A DNA stretch of 64,000 bases. It comes from Kitagawia praeruptora. Its lineage: Eukaryota; Streptophyta; Magnoliopsida; Apiales; Apiaceae. A program made the translations under genes and the position numbers. Where the stretch lies: NCBI GenBank assembly GCA_037693485.1, contig CM075354.1, positions 158,931,501 through 158,995,500 on the forward strand. The letters run 5' to 3'. Shown one piece after another: positions 36,701 to 46,800 of the stretch; within the stretch, counting starts at the first letter, position 1; each line of letters opens with the position of its first letter. The notes beneath the pieces were generated by a model. The model did not search any database. It was not told the DNA's origin and saw only the letters and a list, made by a program, of their open reading frames with translations.

Positions 36701-37211
36701 AGCTGATAATAAAAATTTAATTCAACTGCGCAACAAAAGATAGATTGAATAAGGCTAAAACTCCATCTAAAGCCACCAAAAATTATACCGAGAAAAAACT
36801 AAAAAGGCACATAAAGTTACCATATCAGGACATGTATACTTGATCACAGAAAATTAAAATAACACACATGTACAGGAGCAGGGCAAAATTGCCTCTTCAA
36901 GTAAAAACATAAATTCATCGGAACCTTGCAAAATTCCTCTTCAGTATGCCCACTTTTAACAGCAACTGCTCAGATGAAAAAACAGACTGAGGATCAGCTC
37001 TCCAGCATAATATGCCAGATATGCTTGTGCCATAGTGCCGGTACAAGCAACTTTTACTTGTATGAAACAACCCAAGTATGCACCAAAGATCAATGCTAAG
37101 TCTTTTCTATTTAGAATTGAGATTACGTTTTGAGATATTGAGCCAATAAGTCTGAAGACCGGTGCTCGTAGCTCAGCGAAATTTTCTCTGCAGAATTCAG
37201 TTTAAGGTGCT
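33701..37211. other. No second gene recognised between MIR164 and the PPR gene
   Basis: Many short open frames but no domain that I recognise. On the minus strand 35,295-35,330 looks like a small exon (TCCAG before GAACCAAAC, then TACCAG before GTAATATT). The PPR gene could therefore have spliced 3' untranslated sequence, or another non-coding transcript could lie here. A G9 run lies at about 34,787. Confidence 0.4.
36412..36503. repeat. Tandem duplication, period 48 bp
   Basis: GGATATTAA(G/C)TGTCAGACAG and its extension to GAGACAAATTT occur twice in a row with minimal differences. Confidence 0.85.
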
Positions 37212-38648
37212 CTAATCTGAGGCCTTCAGAGCAACACAGCCATCAGTAATTTTTCTGAAAACTTCCAGCTCCATGCTGCCTGGTCCTGTCTGACCTAAAG
37301 CAGGTAGTAGCTTGAAAAAGGTTGAAGATTGTGGTACAAAACCTTTTCCCGCCATTTCCTCCAACAAATTACAAGCTTCATGAATTTCACCTTGACGAAT
37401 CATACCACCAAGCATAATCTCATAAGTTCTTAAATTAAGCTGAACCCCCTTTGATCTCATCAGATTAGCAACCTCCTTCGCCGTCTTTAGATCTCCACTC
37501 TCACACAATGTGCTCAAGATTCCATTATAAGAAACCACATCAGGTTTACACCCGACATTCTCTATGCAAGCAAGCATATCTATTCCAGCATCAATATTTT
37601 TCTGCTTAAACAAACCACGTAAATACACATTGTATGTCCATATATCCGGCACCACGCCTAATACAAGCATTTCATCAAACAGCTCATCTGCCTTCGCATA
37701 ATCACCTTCCTCAATAACTCCATCTAATACCATCGTGTAACAAACCACATCGGGCTTAATACCATCAACTTTCATTTGATTCAAAACATTCAAAGCATCC
37801 ATACCCTTCCCATTCTTTACCAAAAACCTAATCACATTGCACCAATCCAACCTCCCAAGGCAAAACCCATAAGCCTTCATTTCTTCCAAATAACCCATAA
37901 ACGCATCAACACTTAAATCACCCTGTCTACACAATGTCAAAATAATCAAGGAACACATTTTCTCATCAAGCTCAAAACCATCATCTATCATATAAACCAA
38001 CAGCCCAAAAGCATGATTAACCTTATTAATCCTACAAAGAGCTTTAATCAATATACAATAACTCGACTCATCGATCCTAATATTCATCAAACGACTCTTC
38101 AGCACAATATCAGGCACCATTTCAAGCCATCCCCTGTTATTACAAACAACTAAAAGTAAACAATTTAAAGAATCCACAGAAGGGTTACACCTAAAATTAG
38201 GAATCTTGAAAAAAAGATCAATACTTTCTTGAATTTTATTCAAATTTCCAAAAGATTCAATCAAATCAATGAAAATAACTTCAGGGGTCTCAAAGATTTC
38301 AACTTTTTCAAGACGATCAAGAACCAAATTGAGCTCTTGCCACTGTGAAGATTTTATTAGGGTTTTGATGACAAAATGGTAAGCATGGGGAGTTGTGCTA
38401 CAATTATACATGGCGAAAGAGTCAATGAGAGAAGAGAGAAGATGGGTTGGTTTCAATAATGAAGCTGATTGTTTTAAAGCTCTTAAAGCTTCTTGTTGAT
38501 TGAGTTTTCCTTGGTACTTGGCATTGTAAGGTGAGAGTGGCCATTTTCTATTTTTTCTGAGATAGAAATTGAAAGGATTGTTCTTTCTCTTAGTTTTTGG
38601 AGATGAAGATTTGAATCTGAGAAAGATTCTAGAGTAAGTAAAAGACAT
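37212..38648 (-). CDS. P-class pentatricopeptide repeat protein, probably mitochondrial
   Basis: A 478-residue intronless frame. I start it at the ATG at 38648 (M-S-F-T-Y-S-R), since the eight codons above it begin with TTG and not ATG. The first 30 residues are rich in Arg, Lys and Ser with no acidic residues, as in mitochondrial presequences. About eight to ten 35-residue PPR helical pairs follow. The clearest are DVVCYTMVLDG, DIWTYNVYLRG, DVVSYNGILST and NLRTYEIMLGG, at about residues 299-440. There is no E, E+ or DYW tail, so it is P class; such proteins bind organellar RNA for stability, splicing or translation. It resembles my memory of Arabidopsis At2g38420-like proteins, unconfirmed. 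A foldback MITE lies about 120 bp upstream. Confidence 0.9.
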   Translation of the reverse strand: MSFTYSRIFLRFKSSSPKTKRKNNPFNFYLRKNRKWPLSPYNAKYQGKLNQQEALRALKQSASLLKPTHLLSSLIDSFAMYNCSTTPHAYHFVIKTLIKSSQWQELNLVLDRLEKVEIFETPEVIFIDLIESFGNLNKIQESIDLFFKIPNFRCNPSVDSLNCLLLVVCNNRGWLEMVPDIVLKSRLMNIRIDESSYCILIKALCRINKVNHAFGLLVYMIDDGFELDEKMCSLIILTLCRQGDLSVDAFMGYLEEMKAYGFCLGRLDWCNVIRFLVKNGKGMDALNVLNQMKVDGIKPDVVCYTMVLDGVIEEGDYAKADELFDEMLVLGVVPDIWTYNVYLRGLFKQKNIDAGIDMLACIENVGCKPDVVSYNGILSTLCESGDLKTAKEVANLMRSKGVQLNLRTYEIMLGGMIRQGEIHEACNLLEEMAGKGFVPQSSTFFKLLPALGQTGPGSMELEVFRKITDGCVALKASD

Positions 38649-38766
38649 GATATTGTGCAAACTGTTAAGCAAGAAACACTGGGAATGAACTCGAGTTTGA
38701 GTTTGAAATGATGTCCGACTGAATAAGAGAATTTGAACAGCTGATTTTATACTAGTGATTTATATT

Positions 38767-39060
38767 GGTTTTTATATCAAACATGCCACTCATCTCATTA
38801 AAATATATCTAGTAGCTTTCCCGTCTCCACGGGGACTCATTTAAGCCACTAAACTAAGAAATATATCATTTGGCCCCCTGCATTCACAAAAATAATACAA
38901 TTTATGGTGGCCTAAATGATATAAATTGTATTATTTTTGTGAATGCAGGGGGGCCAAATGATATATTTCTTAGTTTAGTGGCTTAAATGAGTCCCCGTGA
39001 AGACTGGGGAGCTACTTGATATATTTTAATGAGATGAGTGGCCTGTTTGATATAAAACCC
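38767..39060. mobile_element. Foldback MITE, 294 bp, Mutator-like
   Basis: Two arms of about 138 bases (38767-38904 and 38922-39060) are nearly perfect inverted copies around a 17-base loop. The outer ends are GGTTTTTATATC and GATATAAAACCC. The flanks GATTTATATT at 38757-38766 and 39061-39070 form a 10-bp direct repeat, close to the 9-11 bp duplications of Mutator-like elements. It lies in the promoter region of the PPR gene. A transcript through it would form a long hairpin that Dicer-like enzymes could cut. Confidence 0.9.
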
Positions 39061-39078
39061 GATTTATATTTTAAAGAA

Positions 39079-39118
39079 CTCCCTCCGTCTTGGTATATGT
39101 TTCTCTTTTGACATTATT
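39079..39118. mobile_element. Partial Stowaway-like end
   Basis: CTCCCTCCGTCTTGGTATATG resembles one Stowaway terminus. The matching opposite end was not found within 300 bases. Confidence 0.4.
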
Positions 39119-39245
39119 CATTAGGGTTTGTCTAGTGTGTGCCCAAGAACATATGCTAAGAATCCGTACTTGATGAGTTGTTAAATTTTGATTGGTGGAT
39201 ATTGAAGAAAGGAAGAGAATGGAAACATGTTGGTAATATGATTAT

Positions 39246-40124
39246 ATGAAGTATACTGGACCAGGGATTTTCAAATCTGCTGGAATATTTTTACCTCCTC
39301 CGATGACTCCTCGTCTTCAGAAAGCTAAAGTTTCTGAGTCTGACAAATCTCCACCAAAATGGACCAGGATGCAATCTGAACTGACAGGGATGGTACCTTA
39401 CACTAGAGGTGGTATTGGTTTTAGAGATGCTGAGTTAAAATCTACAGCTCAGACAGATCAACATTTGCTTGTTAAGAAATTTAGTGATGAACTGACTATT
39501 GATGATTTTTGGGAACTTGAATCTGTTGCAATTGTTGCTTGCATTATGGACTCTAAGAAAGTAGAGAAGATTTTGTACTTCATGAAGGACAAGAGTGTTA
39601 AGAAGCTGTTTATTCATGATGTATTGTGCAAGTCAACAAAATAACTTAAATATGTTCTTTATCTACTTGAGAACAGAATAATTCCTGATACAGAAGCCAG
39701 TGTTTATCATAACTGGTGTACCATGATCTTCAGTACAATTAAATCCAGATATCTAGATGGAGGTTCGAGGTATGATGGTAATTATACTCCCATGTACTTT
39801 AATTCAGAAGGACAAGAAGTAGACATGCAAAGGGGTTCAGCTGTTAAAGAAGTGATACTGTATCAAGAACAGTTGTCTTTGAATCCTGGTGGAAGAGATC
39901 TTGCATATTTACTGTTGGGAGAGTTAGATTTACCAAGGAGCTCAATTCAAAATCTCAGGGCTGGTATCTATCAGATTGATAAGAACAATGAAGAACTTAA
40001 GAGTTTGAAGAAAAGACTGATTCAGATTCTGGGAGAAAAAGAAGAGGAGTTACTATCAAGTTTCTTGCAGATAAATAATTTCTTTTTGAGAATTTCTGAG
40101 ACTAAGCCTGAAGATTACTTGTAG
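39246..40124 (+). pseudogene. Extra ORF at the 3' end of a copia element, one stop
   Basis: One frame from 39246 to 40124 is broken only by TAA at 39642. The two parts (132 and 133 codons from their Met) join through in-frame LKYVLYLLENRI. The product would be about 292 residues, with a C-terminal coiled-coil-like Lys/Glu stretch (NNEELKSLKKRLIQILGE). I recognise no enzymatic domain. The frame sits 60-80 bases before a purine tract and LTR, the position where some copia lineages (SIRE type) carry an additional ORF. Upstream gag and pol are absent, so the element is 5'-truncated. Confidence 0.6.
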
Positions 40125-40187
40125 AATTTTGTTTTGAGTTTTTGACATCATTAAATCAAAGAATTTGTGCTTTATTTCATTAAGTAC

Positions 40188-40200
40188 AAATTGGGGGAGA
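40188..40200 (+). other. Polypurine tract of the 3'-end copia fragment
   Basis: AAATTGGGGGAGA lies one base before TGTTAGATATTG, the LTR start. This is a typical copia arrangement. Confidence 0.8.
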
Positions 40201-40201
40201 T

Positions 40202-40667
40202 TGTTAGATATTGATTCAAGTGATATCAGGATCTGGACTGTTACCGATCAGATACTTATCATCAGGATTAGAAGCTGGTGATCAGGATTTCGTGAAGATT
40301 CTCATCAGACCAGAGATCAAGGAAGATTGATATGTCGGTTGCTAAATTGTAGGAAGACAACTATCATACAAGATATGCATTCAGAGTAATATGTAATTGA
40401 TTTAGAGTATCTTGTAATTGATAGTGCAGCTGTGTATACTATATAAACACAGTTTAGGTTTTACATGATTGTAATCGCTTACACGAGTTATCTTGTAACC
40501 TAGCAGCTCTTAAGAACATACGGATTTCTTAAGAGAGTTTGTAACAATTTTATATCAGAGTTAATAAATCTGTTATTGATTCATACTTGTGTTATTTCTG
40601 TTTAAGTCAAAAATCTTATACAATTGTATTCAACACCCCTTCTATAATTGTTAATTACTGGGCAACA
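40202..40667 (+). mobile_element. Copia 3' LTR, 466 bp
   Basis: TGTTAGATATTG at 40202 to TGGGCAACA at 40667 gives TG...CA ends after a purine tract. A TATA box (TATATAAA, 40440-40447) lies mid-LTR as expected for the U3/R border. The upstream partner is missing, so no age can be estimated. Confidence 0.8.
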
Positions 40668-40794
40668 ACTCCCCGCTAGTGCCTAGGACTTGGGTCTTAG
40701 AACGAGAATCACCTCAAAACTTAGAAGAGAATATCTACGAAACAAACCGTAATATATATAGAGGTTTTGGACTTAATATGTCCTAGAGTGACTA

Positions 40795-41190
40795 TAATAT
40801 TCTTACCCGAATATTAAATAAAATAAGTTCAATAAGCTTTATTTGCTTATGACTTTATTTGTATCCTTTAATCGATATGACTTGTAGATCGAAGAATACT
40901 TTTAATACAATACTCCGATTAAGTGAGATTTAATTATATCTCGGAGTTTGTAAATGTTGATTATGTCCTTTAAGCTCGTGGGCTTATAAGGTTTATTATC
41001 GTATACTTTAGTTCGACTTTTTGTAATTGTCGAAGTATACTCAAAATTACTTCTTTATTGAAAATACGTCTATTTTCGAAGTAATTAATAAATCAAGTCC
41101 TTTTAAAGCTTTATAGCTTAAGGATATTTGATAAACAACTTCTCGTTGGATATAGTCTTGGTTTAGACTATTCGTATATATTTAAACGAG
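40795..41190. repeat. Chain of nine consecutive stem-loops with different stems
   Basis: Inverted repeats follow one another: 40795-40816 (8 bp), 40821-40860 (~14 bp, imperfect), 40866-40894, 40912-40947, 40967-40991 (9 bp, one bulge), 41001-41040 (12 bp, 5-base bulge), 41045-41086 (9+7 bp, 6-base bulge), 41098-41124 (10 bp) and 41150-41177. The last is enclosed by CTCGT/ACGAG (41142-41190). The stems are unrelated in sequence, yet length and spacing are regular (about 40-50 bases). Confidence 0.75.
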
Positions 41191-41346
41191 TGTGTTACAA
41201 TATTACTTTAACAATTTGCACTTTTAATATTAATTTGGCCAATTAAACACCACACACAAATATAACACACAAATAAACGCACATGTACAGAATGTAGCTC
41301 GCTTATCTATAGGATTAAACGAGGGCCGTTATTATGCGTTAAATTA

Positions 41347-41484
41347 GTGCGAAATGTAAAATCACTCACAAGTGTGAGGACGAGGAAAAAAGGTGCGGAA
41401 AATAAAATCACTCACAAGTGTGAGGACGAGAATAAAAAGTGCGGAAAGTAAAATCACTCACAAGTGTGAGGACGAGAATAAAAA
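41347..41484 (+). repeat. Three 46-bp tandem repeats
   Basis: Units start GTGCG at 41347, 41393 and 41439, with a partial fourth at 41485. Each carries CTCACA AG TGTGAG, a 6-bp hairpin with a 2-base centre. Confidence 0.9.
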
Positions 41485-42680
41485 GTGCGGAAAATATATA
41501 AAAGGCTTTCGCCACGCTATTACGCGTTAAGATTAACACACACGTACGAGTAATTAAACACACCACACAACAATAAAATATTAATGACCAAAGTAAGTGC
41601 GTTAAAGTTTTAATTAAGGCTTTTAGATTCTTTTCCCCCGGAACACTAAGGTGATAGAAGGGAATCAAATCAAGCTCGATGTGTAATTTGACCGTCGTCA
41701 AATATAGATCCGATATAAGAGCTTAACAAAGAAGAAAAGATGAAGGTATAGAGCTCTTATATGTGTATAAAATATGGTCGGTTAAGACTCAAATGTGAAG
41801 CTAAAAATTACCACTTTTGGAGATTCGCCGGAAAAGTTCGCCGGAAAAATTCGTCGGAGGTTCGGCCGGATTTTGGCTTATGGTCGAACTTGGGCATCCC
41901 TTCGGGAGGCCGGATTGTAGTGGTAGAGGAGCTTGCTAGGTGGGAGAGAGCTTGGTTGAAGAAACTAAGCTTGATGGAACAAAAACCTTGTATATATTTG
42001 AGTGGGATTCTACATAAATATCCCAGCTGTGTTTATCCCCTTAATATATTGTATCAGACTCGTATCAATTAACGAATAAATACGTAACATATTTTGTTAA
42101 TTAAATACCCGATAAATACGAAAATTCTTAATAAATAATTCTAAAATTATGGAGCACTTAGGAATATTATAAAATGAAATTCTAGAAGTTTTGGTCAATT
42201 TTGGTCAACATTGACTTGGTCAAATGTGGTCAACTGTGGACCCACTGCCTCGATTTTCGTGCCCGGACCAAATTCTCAGAAAATTACGAAACTTTTACCA
42301 TGCATGGAAAATAGCATTTAAGTGATCCATCTCAAGTTTCAAGTCATTCTAGCAAGTGGAAGTATTTTATTTGGATTTAATACGATTAAATCAGGTTTCG
42401 GTTCCGAATAAAATACAATTGGTCTTTCCTTGAAATAGATACATCTTTTGACCAATGTTTTGACTTGAATAAATACTTAGAATATACTAGCTTATAGCCC
42501 GTGCAAAGAACGGATTACTTTTCAATATTTTTAAAATTATATGATTAAATATTTTTAACTTTCTTTTACGTTTTTACTCTCATTAACTTCCTCTTTCAAT
42601 TCTATACTTTTAATTTTACAAAATTACTACCAACTTTGTTTTTAACTTTCTATTTTTCTAAAAATACATTTTGCAACCTT

Positions 42681-42740
42681 TGCAACCTCATTTGCAACTT
42701 CAGGGCGGCGCCATCCGTGTGAGTTGCAAATGAGGTTGCA
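42681..42740. repeat. Perfect 19-bp inverted repeat, 22-base loop
   Basis: TGCAACCTCATTTGCAACT at 42681-42699 pairs exactly with AGTTGCAAATGAGGTTGCA at 42722-42740. Directly to the right, three short tandem copies of GTTGCAACTGAAAACTGGAA follow up to the TA repeat. Confidence 0.9.
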
Positions 42741-42810
42741 ACTGAAAACTGGAAGTTGCATTGTAACTGAAAACTGGAAGTTGCAAAAGTTGCAACTGAA
42801 AACTGGAAGC

Positions 42811-42811
<1 letters not shown>

Positions 42812-42855
<44 letters not shown>
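42812..42855. repeat. (TA)n microsatellite
   Basis: About 22 TA units next to the GAAAACTGGAAG tandem repeats. Confidence 0.95.
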
Positions 42856-42858
<3 letters not shown>

Positions 42859-43543
42859 AACTAGATATGATTGTTCTACAATACATGGAGTAAATTTTAG
42901 CGATTATACCCGACGTATAGAATTACAAATTAAAATAGCTACTCAGTGTGTGCGCGCGCGTGCATGGGTGTACATATCATAACTTGGTAGTTGGTGCAGT
43001 ATAATTTGAAACTCAATATTAGAACAACCAAACGCAGACTAAACTGCACTATGCAATTTGTCAATACATGCAACTCAAAAATTTATATAACCGCATTTTT
43101 CAGTGTGTTGTGCAGGCAGTTTTTGCAGAGGGCAGTTTCATGAACACCCGTGGCGGTAGCCAATTTTATTGCACATCATGAAATAAACTTGTTCAAGCAA
43201 AAGTTGAAGCGCTAAACGTAGACAATAATGCATCTGACTACCGCCAAATATTCCTACACCAACTCGATAGATTCCTGTCCTGTGTATGAAACTATACAGG
43301 ATCTAAAGATATCAGATCCGAGTATCCATTTCTGATAAAAATTCAACCTGTAGTGACCAAATATTTAGCAATGCAAGATAATACATCATATAATCTTTAC
43401 GGGCAGGCTAGGATTTCTTTAAATCTTGACCAAATATTCTTCCATTTCCATAGGAAAAATTAAATGTGAGAACTCATAACACAATGTTCTAAAGCCACAC
43501 AAAAATTTAAGAAAGTAATATATAGAAGGATACATGATTATAC

Positions 43544-43684
43544 CTGATACTTTTCTTTGTGATTTTTCTCTCCTATAATAATCATGCTTCTTCGGCCAAT
43601 AAGACTTGCAGGACGTACCGGTTTCCCAGAGGCCCCACAATCATTGCTTTGAATATGTTGCTCTTTTATCGCAATTAATTTTAC
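43544..43684 (-). pseudogene. Unidentified exon fragment with splice donor
   Basis: The minus strand encodes VKLIAIKEQHIQ, then SNDCGASGKPVRPASL, then IGRRSMIIIGEKNHKEKYQ, followed at once by CAG/GTATAATC, a good donor site. The composition looks like real protein and not random AT-rich translation, but I cannot name the family. The frame is open to its upstream limit, where the copia LTR begins at 43688. It may be an exon captured by the Helitron whose end is at 42487, or the rest of a gene cut by the copia insertion. Confidence 0.45.
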
Positions 43685-43687
43685 CAG

Positions 43688-43914
43688 TGTTATTGTCAGG
43701 TGCCTTGAATCCGTTGACTAGCCGCCGGCGGCGCCACTATAGCCGCCGGATTTGACCACACCTAACCCACCTACCCCTTAGATTGTGTCTATAAATAGAT
43801 ATGTATGTAAGGATTGTAAATGCATCTGAAAAAACCTCTGTAATCTGTTTATCCTCTCAGATCTATAAACTTATTTCTCTTCTGCAAATAATCTTTCTTG
43901 CTTCCGTTATAACA
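43688..43914 (+). mobile_element. Copia 5' LTR, 227 bp
   Basis: TGTTATTGTCAGG to CCGTTATAACA gives TGTTA...TAACA ends. TATAAATA lies near 43,790. The primer site for initiator tRNA-Met follows at 43918-43929 (TGGTATCAGAGC). It does not match the LTR at the other end of this element (46484-46800). Confidence 0.75.
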
Positions 43915-43917
43915 AAT

Positions 43918-43929
43918 TGGTATCAGAGC
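43918..43929 (+). other. Primer-binding site (initiator tRNA-Met)
   Basis: TGGTATCAGAGC, three bases after the LTR end. This is the standard plant copia primer site. Confidence 0.85.
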
Positions 43930-44147
43930 TTTGGTTGAAGCTGCTACAAAATTTGTGCCAGAATTTTTTTAAGCTCGCCGGAATTTTCGCCGGAGTTACT
44001 GTTCATCGCCGGAGAAGACGACACTGTTCAGGCGGAGTTACTATTCATCGCAGGAGAAGATGACATTGTTCATCGCCGGAGAAGACGACACTGTTCATAC
44101 GGCACTGTTCATACGATACAGTTCACGTATACAGTTCTGGGAGAAAG

Positions 44148-44781
44148 ATGTCTGGTGGTATTAACGTTAAGGTCAAAAAATTTACTGGGAGAAATAGTTT
44201 CAGTCTATGGCAAATCAAGATGCGTGCCCTGTTAAAACAACAGGGGCTCTGGGCGCCGTTGAACACAAAAACGGCTGCTTCTACAAGCGCTGAGATGGCC
44301 ATTCTGGAAGAAAAGGCACATTCAACAATTCTGTTGTGTCTTGCAGATGATATTATTATTGAAATCGCGGAGGAGGATACCGCGTCTGGTCTGTGGTTGA
44401 AGCTTAAAAGTCTCTACATGATGAAGTCTTTAACAAACAAGTTGTTGCTGAAGTAACGTCTGTTCAATCTGCGAATGCAGGAAGGTATACCTCTTCGAGA
44501 TCACTTAGATCAATTAAACACAATTTTATTAGAATTGCGTAATATTGATGTTAAAGTTGAAGATGAGGATGCTGCTTTGATTCTGTTAGTTTTTTTACCA
44601 TTATCGTACGAGAACTTTGTACAATCGTTTATTGTTGGTAAAGATACTATTTTTTTCAGAGGAGGTTAGATCTGCTCTTCATTCTAGAGAGCTGCGCCAT
44701 AAGGCGGCTGATACAGGTGCAGATAATCATGCTGCTGGGTTGGTAGCTAGCGGGAGTGGTTTACAACCTACGAGCGAGTAG
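44148..44781 (+). pseudogene. gag: Copia gag, broken and truncated
   Basis: It starts MSGGINVKVKKFTGRNSFSLW, a typical copia Gag opening (F-x-G-x-N-F-x-x-W), with the UBN2 core continuing to LEELRNI-like and LPLSYENF motifs. TAA at 44454 and a frame change near 44,660 break it. The frame resumes as EEVRSALHSRELRHKAADT and ends at TAG 44779. The zinc knuckle that should follow is missing. Gag would form the particle shell; this one cannot. Confidence 0.85.
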
Positions 44782-44798
44782 ACGGTGGTAAGATTTCT

Positions 44799-46476
44799 AT
44801 GGCTAACAGTTTTACTTGTGAGATGGTTGGAATAGGCTCGATTAAAATTCGGACACATGATGGTAAATTCTGCACATTGAATGATGTTAGGCATGTTCCA
44901 CTTATGACAAAGAATCTGATATCTTTGAGTATGTTAGACAGCAAAGGTCAAAATCCAAAGTATATAGATGCTACCTATGCTGAGGTCAAAGAGCCAACTA
45001 ACTTTGATGAAGCATCAAAGAGTCCAGAGTGGAGAAAGGCCATGGAAGAAGAGATTTTGGCACTTAAACAAAATCAAACATGGAATTTAGTGCCAAAACC
45101 TGAAGCTGTTAAACCCATATCCTGTAAATGGGTTTACAAGTTAAAGATTCGCCCAGATGGTACGATCGAGCGATACAAGGCTCGATTAGTTGTTCGCGGG
45201 TTCACTCAGGAATATGGCCTAGATTATGACGAGACATTCAGTCCAGTGGCAAAGATTACTACAGTTCGTGTCTTACTAGCCTTAGCCGCAAGTAAGTCAT
45301 GGAAATTATGGCAGATGGATGTGAAGAATTCTTTTCTACATGGAGAACTTGATCGTGACATTTATATTGATCAACCCCAAGGATTTGTGAATCATGAAAA
45401 GCCAAATTATGTGTGCAAGTTGAAGAAGGCATTATATGGCTTGAAGCAGGCACCCAGAGCATGGTACGGGAAGATTGCTGAATTCCTAGTACAAAGTGGT
45501 TATCATGTTGCCCCAGCAGATTCGAGCTTGTTCGTGAAATCTCAACGGTGAAAATTATCAATTTTTCTTGTATATGTAGATGATCTAATCATCACTGGAG
45601 ATGACGAAGATGAGATTCAACGAACAAGGAAAAACTTATCAGTTCGATTTCAAATGAAGGAGCTTGGTGAGTTGAAGCACTTCCTAGGATTGGAAGTTGA
45701 AAGAACAGAAGCTGGCATATTTCTTGGTCAACAAAAATATGCAAGAGATATTATTCAAAAGTATGGGCTAGCTGAGTGCAAGCCGATCTCTACCCCAATG
45801 GAGCCAAAATTAAAGTTATGTGCCTATGATGGAAAGGACTTGAAGGATACAAAAATGTATAGGCAAATAGTAGGTAGTCTTATCTACCTAACTCTTTCTA
45901 GACCAGACATAGCTTTCGCAGTAGGTGTTGCTAGCAGGTTCATGCAAAACCCAAAGAAGACACACCTTGAAGCAGTTAAAAGAATCTTGAGATATGTTAA
46001 AGGTACAATTGATTGGGGACTCTTCTACAAGAATGGAGTACAAAGCATGGTCAGCGGCTACTGTGATGCAGATTATGCAGGAGATCATGACACCAGGAGG
46101 TCGACTACAGGATATGTATTTAATCTTGGGTCAGGAGCTATATCATGGTGCAGTAAGAGACAACCTACTGTTTCTCTCTCAACTACTGAAGCAGAATATA
46201 GAGCAGAAGGACTAGAACCAACCAATTGAAGATGGAGTTCCATTACATTGTGACAATATATCAGCAGTCCGTTTAGCCGGGAATCCGGTTTTTCATGCTA
46301 GGACCAAACACGTCGAAGTACATTATAATTTCTTACGAGAAAAAGTACTTAAAGGAGATATTGACATGAAGACAGTCAGGACTGAAGATCATGTTGTAGA
46401 TATATTTACAAAGAGCTTATCTGCAACAAAGATTTATGAGTTTCGGAAATCACTCGGAATGGAAAATCGGGTTTGA
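44799..46476 (+). pseudogene. pol: Copia pol with integrase deleted, several breaks
   Basis: The first 50 residues are the C-terminal part of the protease region (VGIGSIKI, VRHVPLMTKNLISLSML), without the catalytic D-S-G. At about 44949 the frame passes without a break into reverse transcriptase (EWRKAMEEEI, CKWVYKLK, ARLVVRGFTQ, QMDVKNSFLHG, LYGLKQAPRAWY). The whole integrase is therefore missing. TGA at 45549 interrupts before LVYVDDLIITG. RNase H (SGYCDADYAGDHDTRRSTTGY, TTEAEY) runs to a stop at 46227, then continues in another frame to MENRV and TGA at 46474. Reverse transcriptase copies the element RNA; this copy is dead. Confidence 0.9.
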
Positions 46477-46483
46477 GGGAGAG

Positions 46484-46800
46484 TGTTAGAATTCAAACCC
46501 TTAGTCAAATAAGGTAGGCTTACATGTGAAACTAAGAAACTAAAAAGCCACAGCCATGCAGTTCCTCAAAGATGGTGTGCTACATCAATTCATATTATTT
46601 AGAAAGTCAAAAGCGTGTGATAATAAATGTAAGCAATGATGTCAGTAGGTTATATTGGAGCCTATAAATAGGACACCCAGCAAGCTTGTAAAATAACACA
46701 ACAAAAAGAGAAAAATCAAGTGAGATAGTTGTGAGAAAAATAAAAGAGAGAAACACAAGAGTTGTTTTCAAGAGATAAACACAAGAGTTGTTTTCCAACA
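46484..46800 (+). mobile_element. Copia 3' LTR, 317 bp, not matching its partner
   Basis: A purine tract (TTGAGGGAGAG) precedes TGTTAGAATTC, and the LTR ends TTTTCCAACA. TATAAATAGGA lies near 46,664. A short tandem pair of ACACAAGAGTTGTTTTC lies at the end. The sequence shows no similarity to 43688-43914. Its right edge abuts the protease gene fragment. Confidence 0.8.

Larger units (their letters stand above)
40668..42486. other. Unclassified repeat-like region with hairpin chain
   Basis: There is no gene. The style (TTGGTCAATTTTGGTCAAC, then CGTGCCCGGACCAAATTCTC near 42,200-42,280) resembles gypsy LTR sequence such as element A's, but I could not define ends. A 103-codon plus frame at 41761 is not supported by any domain. 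Confidence 0.45.
42487..43687 (-). mobile_element. Helitron 3' terminus, extent uncertain
   Basis: The minus strand ends CCGTTCTTTGCACGGGCTATAAGCTAG followed by T (42487-42513 with the host T at 42486), written here only as a guide to the motif. A short GC hairpin about ten bases before CTAG, then a host T, is the Helitron 3' signature. The element would extend rightwards; I could not find its TC start, so the right limit is only the edge of the next element. Confidence 0.5.

Noticed and set aside
39079..39240. Complete Stowaway element upstream of the copia fragment
   Set aside because: Only one terminus is visible; no inverted partner or second TA found, so kept as a low-confidence fragment only.
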